This document shows, piece by piece, positions 11,326 through 22,386 of a stretch of DNA of 64,000 nt. The translations under genes were made by a program, and so were the position numbers. The notes beneath the pieces are model-generated. The model saw only the letters and a list, made by a program, of their open reading frames with translations. It had not been told where the DNA came from and searched no databases. The DNA is from Tethya wilhelma. Taxonomy: Eukaryota; Porifera; Demospongiae; Tethyida; Tethyidae. Every line of letters begins with the position of its first letter. The stretch's first letter is position 1. The DNA lies in NCBI GenBank assembly GCA_964030475.1, contig CAXIPT010000002.1, positions 7,663,513-7,727,512 on the forward strand, in the 5' to 3' direction.

Positions 11326-14300
11326 GTGTGTGTGCATGGGTGTGCATGTGTGTGTGTGTTAACCACAATTGAGGGTGTTTTTTTTTTGTTTTTTTTACTG
11401 ATCTGTTAACCACAGCTCACATTGCCATTCCTATTATACCTTGAACACATTGAAGTGTACAGATCCGTCCTGGGTCATCTTTGTTCTCACAAGTGGTAGG
11501 ACAGGCCGTGCCACATTCACTAAACACCTTCCCAGGTGGGCACTGCTCATCAGTGCTACCATCTGCAGGACAGTCTTCAGGAGCTACACATGCACCATTG
11601 AGTTCCACGGTTCCTTCAGGACAGAAACAACCTGAAAAAGTTATAATAATTTGTATGTGAATTATTATTATTAGTAATTATTATTACTAAGTCTTTGAAT
11701 AATTTCATTCTAGTTGTATGTAGTACCTTGAACACACTGTAGAGTACACGGTACTACGTCGTCTTTGTTGTCACATGTTCTTGGGCAAGCTGTTCCACAA
11801 CTTTGAAACACTTTATTGTTAGGACACTCTATAAAAAAATAAAATAATTAAAACAGTAAAACTGTATAATTAGCTGCCATTAACTAACTTGACTTAACCA
11901 TGCAGTGTTCAAATGACTATTACAGCTAAACAAGAAATGTTCTATTTTATACCTATACAGCCCCTCTGGCACTTTTCAAGTGATTCATAATTGTTTTGGT
12001 TCCCCCCACATCCTCCATAGGTGAATTGTTCACACTGCTGGGATGATGAGTTGTAAAAGTATCTCCGGAATAGAGCCCTACAAAGTCCGGTCTCAGGAGG
12101 AAGAGAACAAATATTTGGACAGCTCTCTGAACAAGCTATTATGAATTGCAAGCATAATATTTATAAGACATAATTTTTAGGGTGTTGAAATTTCATTTAT
12201 ATATTTTCATGATAGCTGAGATAAACAAAAAAATTACTGCAGCTTTACAGTAATAATAGTAAATAAGCCACTCCACCCACACATGATATTATGAGCTAGG
12301 GCCTTATAATTGCCTACAACCACTATAGACAAGAGCAGCTTTGTTGCATGTCTACAGAAATTTAATACCATATCTCCATAGTGACATGACCATAGGCATC
12401 GTATCAGGTGTTATCTGCTACCACTTAAAACTTGCATGGTATACGCATTGTGTATGCACGCAACACTCATTGGTCCATGATATAATATGAGCTAGGGCCT
12501 TATAATTGCCAATAACCACTTTATAGACAAGAGCAGCTGTGCTGTCTACTGAGTATCTGCTACCGTTTCAAGAACTTGGTATACGCATTGTGTATGCATG
12601 CAACACTTACTGGTCCATGATATAGATTCTATATACTTAGGAACTAGTGCATTATACTGAATTGCCTATACAACCACTATATAGACAAGAGCAGCTGTGT
12701 TGTCAACAGAGTAATTAGTATCTCCATAGTGACGATGCCAATATTAAATTAGGCATCTAGCAGGTGTTTTCTGCTACCACTTGAAACTTGGTATACCCAT
12801 TGTGTATAGATGCAACACTTAAAGTAAAGACAGTACAGCTGCTACTCATGCACACTTTGAATGGGATAATTATAGTATACATGTTGGTCACTGTTAATAA
12901 AATTAAATTATGATCAATTGAAGCCGTAGAGCCAATACATTATTTATCTATTATACTGCGATTGTTGTGGGTGTAGCTACATGCTCATAATATTCCACTA
13001 CATACCTGAGGTCTAAAATAGCTTTATGTGTGTACATTTTGTATAGACTTACAGCACAGCTGAAGATTCCTGAGCGTTCCTATATTATTTTCTCCCTGGC
13101 AAATGTCTCTAACAGATCCTTTCCTTCCTCTGAAGTAAAATATTGTTGTAATAGCTTCAATTATGTAGTAACCTTCACTGTTGGCTACTTTCTTGTTTCT
13201 CATCGCACTTCTTAAAATATCTCGCTGGTATTTGTAGGCCGAGAATGACTCTCGATTGTTTCTGTGTTGGTAGCATCCATCACTGCAGGTCAGCAATGCT
13301 CGATAGTATACAAATACACGCTGACTGAGTCTTCCTATATAATACACGTATATGCAGTGGATGTATTTTTGACCATAACTATAAGTATCATGAGCTAGCT
13401 AAAACATCACGTTATATAATAATTTATTGTCATGTACCCACCATGACTACTACAGAAGAAGAAGTCTATACTCAAAAACCTGCAGTCTTTTTCTAGAACT
13501 GATGGCTTGTAACTTTGCATTATCCTCTTTTCAAAGTATGCCGTGATGTTCTCATGATTGACGAGACGAGAACCTGAGCAGACTTCTTGACCAGATGTAT
13601 TATCTAGTCGAACAATGATTGGTACCTCTACCACAGATTGAGAAATGCAGTAACCTGTAATATAGATCATAATAATAACAAGTAGTAAAAATTTTATAAA
13701 AATGAGAAGTGTAGGAATGGGCAGTGCGGTAAAAAGCAATGAAACAAGACAAGTCTCTGAATTTCGGCACATGACTACTTCATTTTCACGAGTGAATTGC
13801 AAATTTGAATTCTATCATTATAAATGTCGGTTGTTTGGCTCACGAGTCAATGCAACGGCAATCATGCACTTGACTAATTTGGATGAAGTAATAAGGCATT
13901 TAGAATGTAGATACACAAAGAGTAGGGCACAAAAAATGAAGTAGTCATGTGCCGAAATTCAGAGACTTGTCTTGTTTCATTGCTTTTTACCGCACTGCCC
14001 ATTCCTACACTTCTCATTTTTATAAAATTTTTACTACTTGTTCATTCACTTTTTTAAACACCAAGGTGTTCAATTGCATGGAGACAATCACACAGCAGAG
14101 ACTAGTCAGTCTCTACAAAAAAGCAGAAGTGTACATTAGATGCGCATGCGCATTATGTGCATGCAAACCACGTGGTCTATTGACGACCTTTACCTACATC
14201 AAAATGGCTAAATAAAAAGTACAGTATTTTATATCGAGAGTTTCAAAGCTGCCTAGATTTTGTTTGCTGCGTTTTCGCCAGCAAACGAGTCGAAAAGGAC

Positions 14301-14915
14301 GTACTACAGATGAAATGAAGTCCAACTATATGGTCAAAGTTGGCTCAATGCCTTTTGTTTGTCTGGAAATCGCGTTCAAGTAAGTCAGTTAGGAAGGAAG
14401 GAAGGAAGGAAGGAGAACAAAATTGCACTCTTGTGGCTTCTCACGAGCGCTCTCTCCAGAGTGCTCTAGAAACTTTCTACCAGTCTTCTTGGTTAATACA
14501 GTAAGCTAACTGTCTGTGGGAGGCTATTGAATGCATTTGAAGGCTTAGCTTTCTTTCCCTGAAAGTTTATAAGCATGAACATTTTGTATTGTGTCTATGG
14601 GACAGTTGGCCCATTCCTACTATACGTACTACCGTACGTATGATATTATCATAATATACCACGTATTATCTATGATAATACTCATGAGATTATTATACTA
14701 ACCGAATCCAACTTGGTATATATAATTGTTTGATCGCATTATGATTCATGCACTTTGGGATTATGAACACGGTATAGTCGATTTATGGTCACATGACAAG
14801 CGGCACATAATTTGCATACATAGATACCTGAAGGTGTAAATCCAGAGGATATTTGGCTGCAAGACAGCACCACCATAACAAGCAAGAGCAACGCCTCACT
14901 GCCCTCAGGTTTCAT
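10273..14915 (-). CDS. Secreted Kunitz + double TIL-domain serine protease inhibitor (7 exons)
   Basis: Exons (minus): 14915-14828, 13654-13442, 13334-13053, 12135-11953, 11828-11727, 11631-11440, 10337-10273. All use GT-AG sites, every junction keeps phase, and the 1125 nt encode 374 residues plus a stop. Order: signal peptide ([13 protein letters not shown]); an unrecognised Cys-containing domain of about 165 residues (two exons); a Kunitz domain with the pattern C..P..TGLCRA...YFYN...C..F.YGGCGGN.N...C...C; then two TIL domains with ten cysteines each ([14 protein letters not shown]... and [14 protein letters not shown]...). Arg after TGLC is the expected P1 residue, suggesting inhibition of trypsin-like proteases. 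The last intron contains the assembly gap, so an extra exon there cannot be excluded, but exons 6 and 7 join in phase without one. Role as defence or matrix inhibitor is inference. Confidence 0.82.
10373..10474. repeat. (GT)n microsatellite bordering the assembly gap
   Basis: About 100 bases of GT run straight into the gap and probably caused the assembly break. Confidence 0.95.
10475..10933. other. Assembly gap (N)
   Basis: 459 unknown bases, inside the last intron of the inhibitor gene. Reading frames across it are artefacts. Confidence 1.
10934..11272. mobile_element. Partial copy of the composite repeat (body half)
   Basis: Shares CAAAGTTGGCTCAA, TTTTCAAGTAAGTCAGTTAG and the end block GCCCATTCCTACTATACG..TACGTATGATA with 14333-14645. 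Its left part lies in the gap. Located within the last intron of the inhibitor gene. Confidence 0.75.
11270..11360. repeat. (GT)n microsatellite
   Basis: GT tract with a few interruptions, immediately after the end of the composite repeat copy. Confidence 0.95.
12283..12830. repeat. Three tandem diverged repeats in intron 3 of the inhibitor gene
   Basis: Units start near 12285, 12482 and 12621. Each has ATAGACAAGAGCAGCT, then (in two) ATCTCCATAGTGAC, CTGCTACC and GGTATACGCATTGTGTAT..GCAACACT. The middle unit has lost about 50 bases. No coding potential. Confidence 0.85.
13677..14645. mobile_element. Composite fold-back repeat (970 bp) in intron 1 of the inhibitor gene
   Basis: The first part, 13677-14042, is a fold-back with about 110-bp arms that look identical (13677-13786 and 13933-14042) around a 146-bp loop. 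The second part, 14043-14645, contains GCGCATGCGC, a GGAA microsatellite and an end block with GCCCATTCCTAC. GTAGGAATGGGC near the left end and GCCCATTCCTAC near the right end are inverted. The whole unit recurs reverse-complemented at 49622-50941 and its body half at 10934-11272, so it moves as one element. No transposase. Confidence 0.8.
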
Positions 14916-14967
14916 GATTCAGCTCTGTCAACAGAGCTTGAGACACGCACTGCAACTCTAGCTGCTC

Positions 14968-15275
14968 TTGCTTGCTTTAACGCAAAACCAGAGCATAATA
15001 TATAAACCGCAACCTCTCCTTTGTGTCTTGTACGCATGCGCGACTAGAAAAGGGGGTGGGGCTGAAGTAAAAATAAAAACTTTTCCCCGAATAATTAGAG
15101 CAAGAGGAACGAGAACATATCCGAGTAAACGGATAATATACCTAGCTGTTGGTGAGGACCTTTACATCCAAGTTAGAGGACGTGATGACTCTGACAGGAT
15201 GCTACTTATTGGAACAAAGTCACTAGTAGATAGACAGAGCAAAATACTAGGTGTCCAATACTTGGATGCAAAGTA
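14968..15275 (+). CDS. Possible exon of unknown gene
   Basis: An open frame of about 100 codons has coding-like composition in its second half (KTFPRIIRARGTRTYP, then AVGEDLYIQVRGRDDSD) and ends at a possible splice donor, AAA/GTAAGG. It has no convincing start codon and I find no downstream exon. It begins close to the 5' end of the inhibitor gene on the other strand, so the two could share a promoter. It could equally be a transposon fragment. I do not recognise it. Confidence 0.25.
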
Positions 15276-15479
15276 AGGTACTGTACTGTTAGAAAATTAC
15301 GTCATCATACATTATGTCATATATTTGTGGAGAAATTGCTGGTGAATATTAAGTTCCTTTGATTGATGTCAGTACTATTGAAGACACTAATGTTGATTTG
15401 ACTCTTACAAATTACTAGTAAGCTCAATAAGTAACTATGTTGCAAATTAAGTGGTCTAAGTGAGACTTGATATGGAAAA

Positions 15480-15574
15480 TAGCCTCGTCCCCATGCAGGC
15501 CCTCTATGTGCTACTATTGCTGATTTATTTAAATCTAGCTATAGCAGCACGCAGAAGGCCTGGGAACGAGACTA
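15480..15574. repeat. Short fold-back repeat
   Basis: TAGCCTCGTCCCC...CAGGCC on the left is the approximate inverse of GGCCTGGGAACGAGACTA on the right. A related fragment (TTAGCCTCATTCCCAGCC) occurs near 20862. Confidence 0.6.
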
Positions 15575-15689
15575 ATGAAAACTGAGTTGGTCTTAGTTTG
15601 TGCAACTTAATTGACAATGTATTTTTGTATTTATCTAAAAAGCTCCTAAAATTGTACACTATTGTTCAATCACTGGATGATATTACATG

Positions 15690-15800
15690 CCTTACCAAAA
15701 CAACTCAATCTTTAAGCTATCAGCATAAAGTGAACTACATATAATATATCTCGGCATCATCATCTTGGAAACAATGCATGATGCCCTTGAAAGTTATACT
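15690..15800 (+). pseudogene. Small remnant of a gene like that at 18729
   Basis: AAGCTATCAGCATAAAGTG and CATCATCATCTTGGAAACAATG correspond to AAGCTATTAGCGCAAG and CATCATCTTAGGAACAATG near the 3' end of the 607-residue gene. Only about 100 bases survive. Confidence 0.5.
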
Positions 15801-17960
15801 AATACATCATGCATATGTATGGCGGATTATTAATAAGGTTTTCTGTGTGTATAGGATATCTTGGAAAGTAGCTTCCAGTCAGTGATAAAAGCTGATACCT
15901 TATGGACTCTATATATTTGCGTAGTAATTTTGGTAATTTTAGGGAATGAGGATATTTTTGCTAATTGTATATTATGCACAATATTTATATAGATTAATCT
16001 AGTTGACTTAGCTATTGATGGTTATGTAACAACATTGACCTCTTCTAGAATGATCTCTAGCTAATAATATTATGATTATGCGACCATGTGTTAACCTTTT
16101 GTTCTATATAAAATTGTATACCAGGGCTTCCCTGCTATAATTATGCTTATTGCTTAATAGCATGCGGGAAGAACCTGCATGGTTTGTGAGCTAGGCTATT
16201 CTTGTTCAGTTTTGTAAATGTATACGCTTATATACTAATATGTGTACATGCAAGTACCTTAAGGCACTAGCTATTATTGTGGGTGAAAATTTTAAAGGAG
16301 AGCAATTTTGGTATGTATTAACTTTAGCAAATTAAAATTTCATTCCGTTTATACGTATTTATATTGTTTAATCTCACAGAAATTCACAGTTACAACTTAG
16401 TAAACAGTAACATATAATATAATCCTCCGGAGACCCATGCAGAGAAAATTGTTGTGTTTAAAATAGTACAGTCCCCAGCAAGTACATAGTGGAATATTTC
16501 TGTTTCAAACACCTTCTATATAGATTTGAATTCTTTACTTATTATTGACTCTGACTTTCACTTTTGCAACTGACTTGGTTTAAATCGATCATGTTTAATG
16601 TTGCCATAGGAATTTTCCAATTTTATTATTGAATAAACTAGTCATGTTACTATAAAAGGAACCTTAGTGCCTATTGCATGTTCTATATGTATAGGATAGA
16701 CTACACCGCAGCCTCGGGCTAACCACAACCACGGAGGTATACATAGGCGCATAATCTACGAGTGGGTGTAGTCTATCTAACTTATACTACATTAGTGCGC
16801 ATGCATGCGCAGTAGTAGCATATATTGTCAAGGAAACCGTTTGTTTGTAAAGGCTCGTGTTGTCGTTGGTTGCCATTTTTCTTCTTTTTCAAAAAAGAAA
16901 CGCTCCTGGATGCTGTTGCTGTTCACTGATTGTAAAAGAGACCGTAGTTAGGCCTAGCGCCTAACTGTTTCTAGTCACATTTTTGCTGGAAGACGGTATA
17001 TATCCACGTCCACAGTCAACTGATCATCAACCGTTCAACGTTTGTCCTTCTCTATGGGCAGAACGTATTCTCAGAAACAGTGAGACTTGCTGTACCATAT
17101 TCCTACGCTGTTTGTTTACTGGACAAAAAAAGTTTTTTAGCTAAAGTCGTCGTCTGTGCCTGCTCGACCAGCTGTATAGCTGTCAGCCTTTTGTCACGAG
17201 GTTGAGACAGTCGACCTTTACCAAACAGTGGACTACGATTTCAGAAACTGTGAGATTGGCTACGAACATCACTTTTTTGTTGCAGAAATCTTAGCCTTCT
17301 CTAGGGAAAAAGTGAAAAACGCTGCAGAGAAATTTTGACCCCTGCGTATTTTACTTCCTATAGAATAAGTCTGTAGAATAATGCCTCTATGTATTCTACA
17401 CTTTTTGACCAATCAAATTAATTACAGATGATGTAATGTAGTATAAGGGTATGTATGATTTTGGAAGACTGATTATATTCATGGTCTGACCATCTGAGGC
17501 ATATAAAGAGAGCTCCACGTACAAGTATACATACTACTGTAGATCGGGAAATTTTTGTCGCTAAAAAATTTTCGTCGAAAACCATTACCGACGAAAATTA
17601 AAATACAAGAAAATTACAATGTTAAAATTTTGCATTCTTAGCTGTAAAATTGTCACCAAAAATAATCGTTAAATTTAATTCGGTCACCATAATAATTATA
17701 AGCATAGATAGTGCATGCATGATATACCATTCCTGAGTATAATAAATTTACATATTATTGTAATAGTTTGCATGCATGGTTGTGAAATATTGCTCAACAA
17801 AAATATTGTTCAACTGGAGTTTTCCCCACCACATTGCATGCCCTACATAGGTATTCAAATTTTGTCAAACGATCTGAACATAAACACTATTAAATCAGAA
17901 CAAAAACATAGTAACTCTATAAAATACTTTTCAATACATACATTCAATAATTATGGTTTT
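15801..17960. other. Long non-coding stretch
   Basis: No supported gene. It contains a small fold-back (16695-16777) and a worn CGGGAAATTTTTCG fragment near 17540-17600. From about 16800 to 17350 the sequence is less AT-rich, with GCGCATGCATGCGC, and may hold a promoter or untranslated exon, but I cannot show one. Confidence 0.35.
16695..16777. repeat. Miniature fold-back element
   Basis: GATAGACTACACC at the left end is inverted as GGTGTAGTCTATC at the right end; about 83 bases in total. Confidence 0.55.
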
Positions 17961-17965
17961 ATATA

Positions 17966-18174
17966 TACCGTATAGCGGGAAATTTTCGTGAGGGAAAAAT
18001 TTCGTTCTTTTCGTTCCAGACAGCATGAAAACGAAAATTTTGCCCACGAAAATCTGAAATTTTTAAAACGTGGCCGCGGGGTCATGGGTCCAGAACGAAA
18101 ATAAGACCACGAAAACTTGTTTTCAAGGCCTGAAACGAAATTTTAACTGCACGAAAATTTCCCGCTATACGGTA
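17966..18174. mobile_element. MITE with TACCGTATAGCGGG termini, copy 1
   Basis: Near-perfect terminal inverted repeats TACCGTATAGCGGGAAATTT and AAATTTCCCGCTATACGGTA enclose CGAAAATTTT-rich sequence. A TA target duplication is likely because the outermost bases are TA on both sides. No coding capacity. Confidence 0.85.
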
Positions 18175-18203
18175 GTCGAAGCTTAATGCACAATGTATAG
18201 TAT

Positions 18204-18415
18204 TACCGTATAGCAGGAAAGTTTCACAGTGTCAAACTTTCGCGGAAGTCTCTAGTCAAACATTTTTGCAGTTTAACTTTCGCGGATGAGCTGTGCGCAA
18301 GCCCATACGTATAATACATTTCGAAAATTTTTGCAGATAAAAACTTTCACGGATGGATCGTGATCCGTGAAAACCGCGAAAGTTAAACCCTGCGAAACTT
18401 TCCCGCTATACGGTA
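18204..18415. mobile_element. MITE with TACCGTATAGCGGG termini, copy 2
   Basis: Same termini (TACCGTATAGCAGGAAA / TTTCCCGCTATACGGTA) but a distinct interior based on GAAACTTTCGCGG rather than GAAAATTTTCG. It lies 29 bases from copy 1, so two subfamilies inserted side by side. Confidence 0.85.
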
Positions 18416-18728
18416 CTTATTTGTGGAGAAAAACTGATTTGCTATTGAATACATCAAAAACATCATAATTATGTTTTTGTTTTAGATGTTCATGTTTTGA
18501 TATGATATTATTCTTTCAGACAAAATTTATTTTGAAAGTTCTGTTGAACTTCATATTAATTAATGATGCATGTGCAAATGCACTGTAATGTACATAAATA
18601 CATTTTCACATCCATTATAAATGCACAGAGTATAGGACAAGTTTCAGACTCTTCATTACCATGCTAGTATTATACCTGTCCATTAAACAAATTTACATTG
18701 ATAAAAGAAGAAGCTGTGAAGTTTAAAG

Positions 18729-20552
18729 ATGGAAATAAGATTATTTTTGGTGTTCATTATTATTAATGCACTCAGTCTGTTTGAAATGAGGTATGTCAGT
18801 GCAAACCAAGATGACCAACAACCACCTGGATGTCCTCCTTGGACTACAGACATTGGCAACAATACTTGTAAGTGTGATCACAGTGAACTTAATGGATTGG
18901 TGGACTGCCGTGAAGAAGATATGATTGTGAGTTTACCAATTTGCTATTGTATGGCCTACAATAACAAGTATAAAACAGCAGTTGTTGGATATTGTGGCAT
19001 TCGATGCCACATTCCAAGAAATAGCCCGTCTCATTTTGAACCAGCAGCACAAAAATATCGTTACAAAATTCTTAACTGGACAAATGATACTACTGAGTTG
19101 AATCGCATCTTATGTAGTGATCTTGATATGAATCGTGAAGGCCAACTGTGTGGTCGTTGCACTCAAGACCATGCTCCTCCTGTCTATTCATACAGTGTGG
19201 GCTGCATTAAGTGCTCACATCAACTATTCAAAAATGTACTCAAGTATCTTGCTATTACATCACTTCCACTCACAGCCTTTTATTTTCTAGCAGTAGTATT
19301 CAGATTTTCTGTCACTTCTGGAGCTACTAGTGCATTTGTGTTCACGAGTCAAATGCTAGTACTAACTGGGTTCGAACAAATGGTCACTAGTATAAAAACA
19401 GACAACAAATTTGGTCAAAAATTTGTACTAGCAATAACAAGCTTCTATGGAATTTGGAACCTGGATTTCTTTCGTGCCGTATATACTCCATTTTGCATCC
19501 ACCGCAGCATGACTATTCTTGAGACATTAATTTTAGAATATGGTATTGCTGTTTATCCATTGCTGTTAATTCTACTCACGTACACTTTGGTCAGGCTTCA
19601 TGATCGCTACAGCACTGTTGTACGACTGTGTAAACCATTTTATTACTGCTTCATGAAAATAAGAAATAACTGGGATATCAAGAATTCTCTGATTGAATCA
19701 TTTGCTATTTTCCTCTTACTCTCCTATGTCAAAATTTTAAACACCTCATTCTTGTTACTGAACCCTGTTACACTTTATGACACCAATGGCACTCAGCTTC
19801 CACAGAGGTACCTACAGAGTGACAGCACAGTAAAATTTCTTAGTAAACGTCATGCTCCTTATGCGGCACTAGCACTGATCATGACTCTAGTCTTCAACCT
19901 CTTTCCTCTACTTCTACTGAGTCTCTACCCTTGCAAGTGCTTCCAGAAGTTTCTGACTGTTTGTAAACTGCATAATAGAACTTTACTTGCATTTATGAAC
20001 ACATTTCAAATGGTATTTAAAACACACCCACGAGATTACAGATACTTTGCTGCGATCTATCTTCTACTACGAATTATAACACTCGTCCTTACAATTGTAT
20101 ACAAAGGAGGAGCATTTCTACCAATGGGAGGGATACTGGTCATTGTGTTTGCCCTAGCTATTGCTCTAATCAAACCCTACAAAGTTGTATGGCACAACTA
20201 CATTGATGCAGTACTGAATTTAATATTTGGAATTTTCATACTGGCAGTGCCGCTAAGTATCTTTGTCAAACAATTTGTTTTTAACGATGAAAACGTTAAC
20301 TATGTCTACTATACAGTTGTACCACTGTTGTTTACATTTCACCCACTGTATGGAGTGGGACTGATAATACATGCTTTCATACCAAAACGGATTCTTCAAG
20401 CTATTAGCGCAAGATTTATCACTATCTACTATCATCATCTTAGGAACAATGATGAAAATACTACAGCACTAGTGCCTGATCGCCTGGTAAACCCTAGTGA
20501 CCCAGAATATGCTCCATTGCAGTTAGATATCATGGATGGAACACATAATTGA
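18729..20552 (+). CDS. Polytopic membrane protein with Cys-rich ectodomain, no beta-helix (607 aa)
   Basis: Single-exon frame from ATG 18729. Signal peptide at residues 1-25, then a short ectodomain with about ten cysteines and a few N-glycosylation sites, ending in the family motif LCGRC at 140-144 and GCIKC at 158-162. About nine hydrophobic segments follow (near 173-192, 201-218, 268-288, 323-345, 374-399, 438-458, 466-482, 490-511, 527-549). RYFAAIYLLLR and KPYKVVWHNYIDAV correspond to RFFAGLYFLYR and WPYEKRNYNRIDGL of the 29922 protein, so the membrane module is shared while the large beta-helix domain is absent. The short tail contains NPSDPEYAPL. Partial copies lie at 6.8, 9.2 and 15.7 kb. 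Function unknown; a receptor or channel is possible but unproven. Confidence 0.85.
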   Translation: MEIRLFLVFIIINALSLFEMRYVSANQDDQQPPGCPPWTTDIGNNTCKCDHSELNGLVDCREEDMIVSLPICYCMAYNNKYKTAVVGYCGIRCHIPRNSPSHFEPAAQKYRYKILNWTNDTTELNRILCSDLDMNREGQLCGRCTQDHAPPVYSYSVGCIKCSHQLFKNVLKYLAITSLPLTAFYFLAVVFRFSVTSGATSAFVFTSQMLVLTGFEQMVTSIKTDNKFGQKFVLAITSFYGIWNLDFFRAVYTPFCIHRSMTILETLILEYGIAVYPLLLILLTYTLVRLHDRYSTVVRLCKPFYYCFMKIRNNWDIKNSLIESFAIFLLLSYVKILNTSFLLLNPVTLYDTNGTQLPQRYLQSDSTVKFLSKRHAPYAALALIMTLVFNLFPLLLLSLYPCKCFQKFLTVCKLHNRTLLAFMNTFQMVFKTHPRDYRYFAAIYLLLRIITLVLTIVYKGGAFLPMGGILVIVFALAIALIKPYKVVWHNYIDAVLNLIFGIFILAVPLSIFVKQFVFNDENVNYVYYTVVPLLFTFHPLYGVGLIIHAFIPKRILQAISARFITIYYHHLRNNDENTTALVPDRLVNPSDPEYAPLQLDIMDGTHN

Positions 20553-22386
20553 AAATCAAACAGCTAAACTATAAACTGTATAAAAACATTGTTATCTCCT
20601 TTAATGATAGAGTGCAAGTACTTGTGTATGTGTATAATATTTATAGTATGTAATTTTGAGGTTAAAATTTGTGTATTCTATATGCATGGAGTCTGAGGTC
20701 AGCAGTCAGGCCACTCCAATGGGCACACTAAACACATGGCATAGCTGTGGGACTATTTTATATGTGCATGGAATTTACTGTACTTGCAATTTTCAATTTA
20801 CTTACCGTATGGGCAGTGATCAGGACTAGGCTGCATGAAGTAGCGTAAGAATTAATGGGTTAGCCTCATTCCCAGCCACCCTGTCTGAACTATAGGCCTT
20901 CGATCCTTATCTCAATCAAAGGAGGAGCTTAATTGCAGCTAGAAGGAGACAAAGTAAAAAAAATCTCGAGTTATCCACTGACATTTTTTTCAGTTTACTT
21001 TCACTGAGGACATTCCCGGGTAATTTCTTCTAGCTGCAGCACTGTAGCAGTTGAATAATAATCTGGCTCATGATATTGTATCAACTGCCTCGAGCTCCCA
21101 TGCACATGCAGTTAACCATTAACCATTGTATATAAAACTGTCAATGAATAATCTAATTATGCTAGCATAATCGCAAAATGATTATTATGCTTTTTACCAC
21201 AAGTTTACTGTTGCCAGGAAACCCTCCAATTAAGCTTGACTATGCGGATGTTATCAACTTTTGCCAACATTTCCAATCAATGCACACTCTACAGCCGGGC
21301 TGTAGCTATAGCGCTGGCTGACTCAGCCACTTGCAGCCTGCACTGTGACTTGAAGGCCAGGATGTCAGTCCAAAGTTGGTGCACGTGGTTTCAAAAAAGT
21401 AAGTCTAGACAATATTGAACTTGTGGTTTAATGCGTACATCACAAGATGACTCGATAAAATAGTGATTGGTGCAGCTTACTTGAATGTGCTGCAATTAGC
21501 TACACATTTTATGAATAATTTAATTTTGTAGGACCAAGTTCAGACAGCAGTGTGGAGCAGATCATGGAGCCAGTTTATAATGTGAAGGATATGCGTATCA
21601 TTGAGTAAGTCCTTCCATTAGCATACATATAATTCTGACTATATAAGTCAGAAATGCCCAAACTAAACTAAGTAAACCCTCAGCATAGACTTACCCATTG
21701 AATGTTTCAGAGTACTGGTCCAGCTAGGTACAAGCAATTATTCAGCTATGTCAGTGGAGAAGATTCATACTAGTCACTGTGCCATATTACACTCAGCTAT
21801 CTACTATCATATTATGTGAGGTAATTCCCGCCAAAATGGGACTCTTTCAATAAAGGTGCCTTTTTAAAACTGAGAGGGGTGCTTTTTTTGAAATTGAGGG
21901 GTGCTTTTTTTTTGTTAAGAGTCCAAAGTTATAACTGTTTTGTGGAAGAGTATGTTTTTGGAGGGGTGCATTTTTTATAGAGGGGTATGTTTTGTGAGGC
22001 ATAGTGTAAGTCATCGTTTATCGACCAGTATCTGTTATGGACCACGTACATTACGGGGAACTGTGGATGGACTTCCATATTCTTGGTTATAGCTTCTTAG
22101 CACCCAGGAAGACAACAACAACGAAGTACACAAAACTAAGCTTCAAAGAGCAAGTACTATAGGACTATATAGATAACAATGACCCAAAGAATTCCAAAAA
22201 TAGTTCGTTTACTTTCACTTGATAACTTGAATATGAAAATTTGTGTACACATAAGACTATTGTCAAATCCATCTGGTAAAGGGTAGTTAAACATGCTCAA
22301 TTGTGTGGTGCTTGTTAAATTACATGGTTTTCCCCCAGGAGTATGCTAGAACAGGAAATAAACAAGTGGCCGATAATTATAAATAC
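20553..22386. other. Intergenic, with possible exon pieces
   Basis: Mostly non-coding. A plus-strand piece at about 21531-21605 has an AG acceptor, a frame reading SSDSSVEQIMEPVYNVKD and a good donor (GA/GTAAGTCC), and the sequence before it ends in another good donor (AAAAAA/GTAAGTC at 21399). In the compatible frame the upstream piece meets a TGA near 21350 unless it starts after the AG at 21359. GAGGGGTGCTTTTTT-type repeats fill 21880-21980. Confidence 0.3.
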
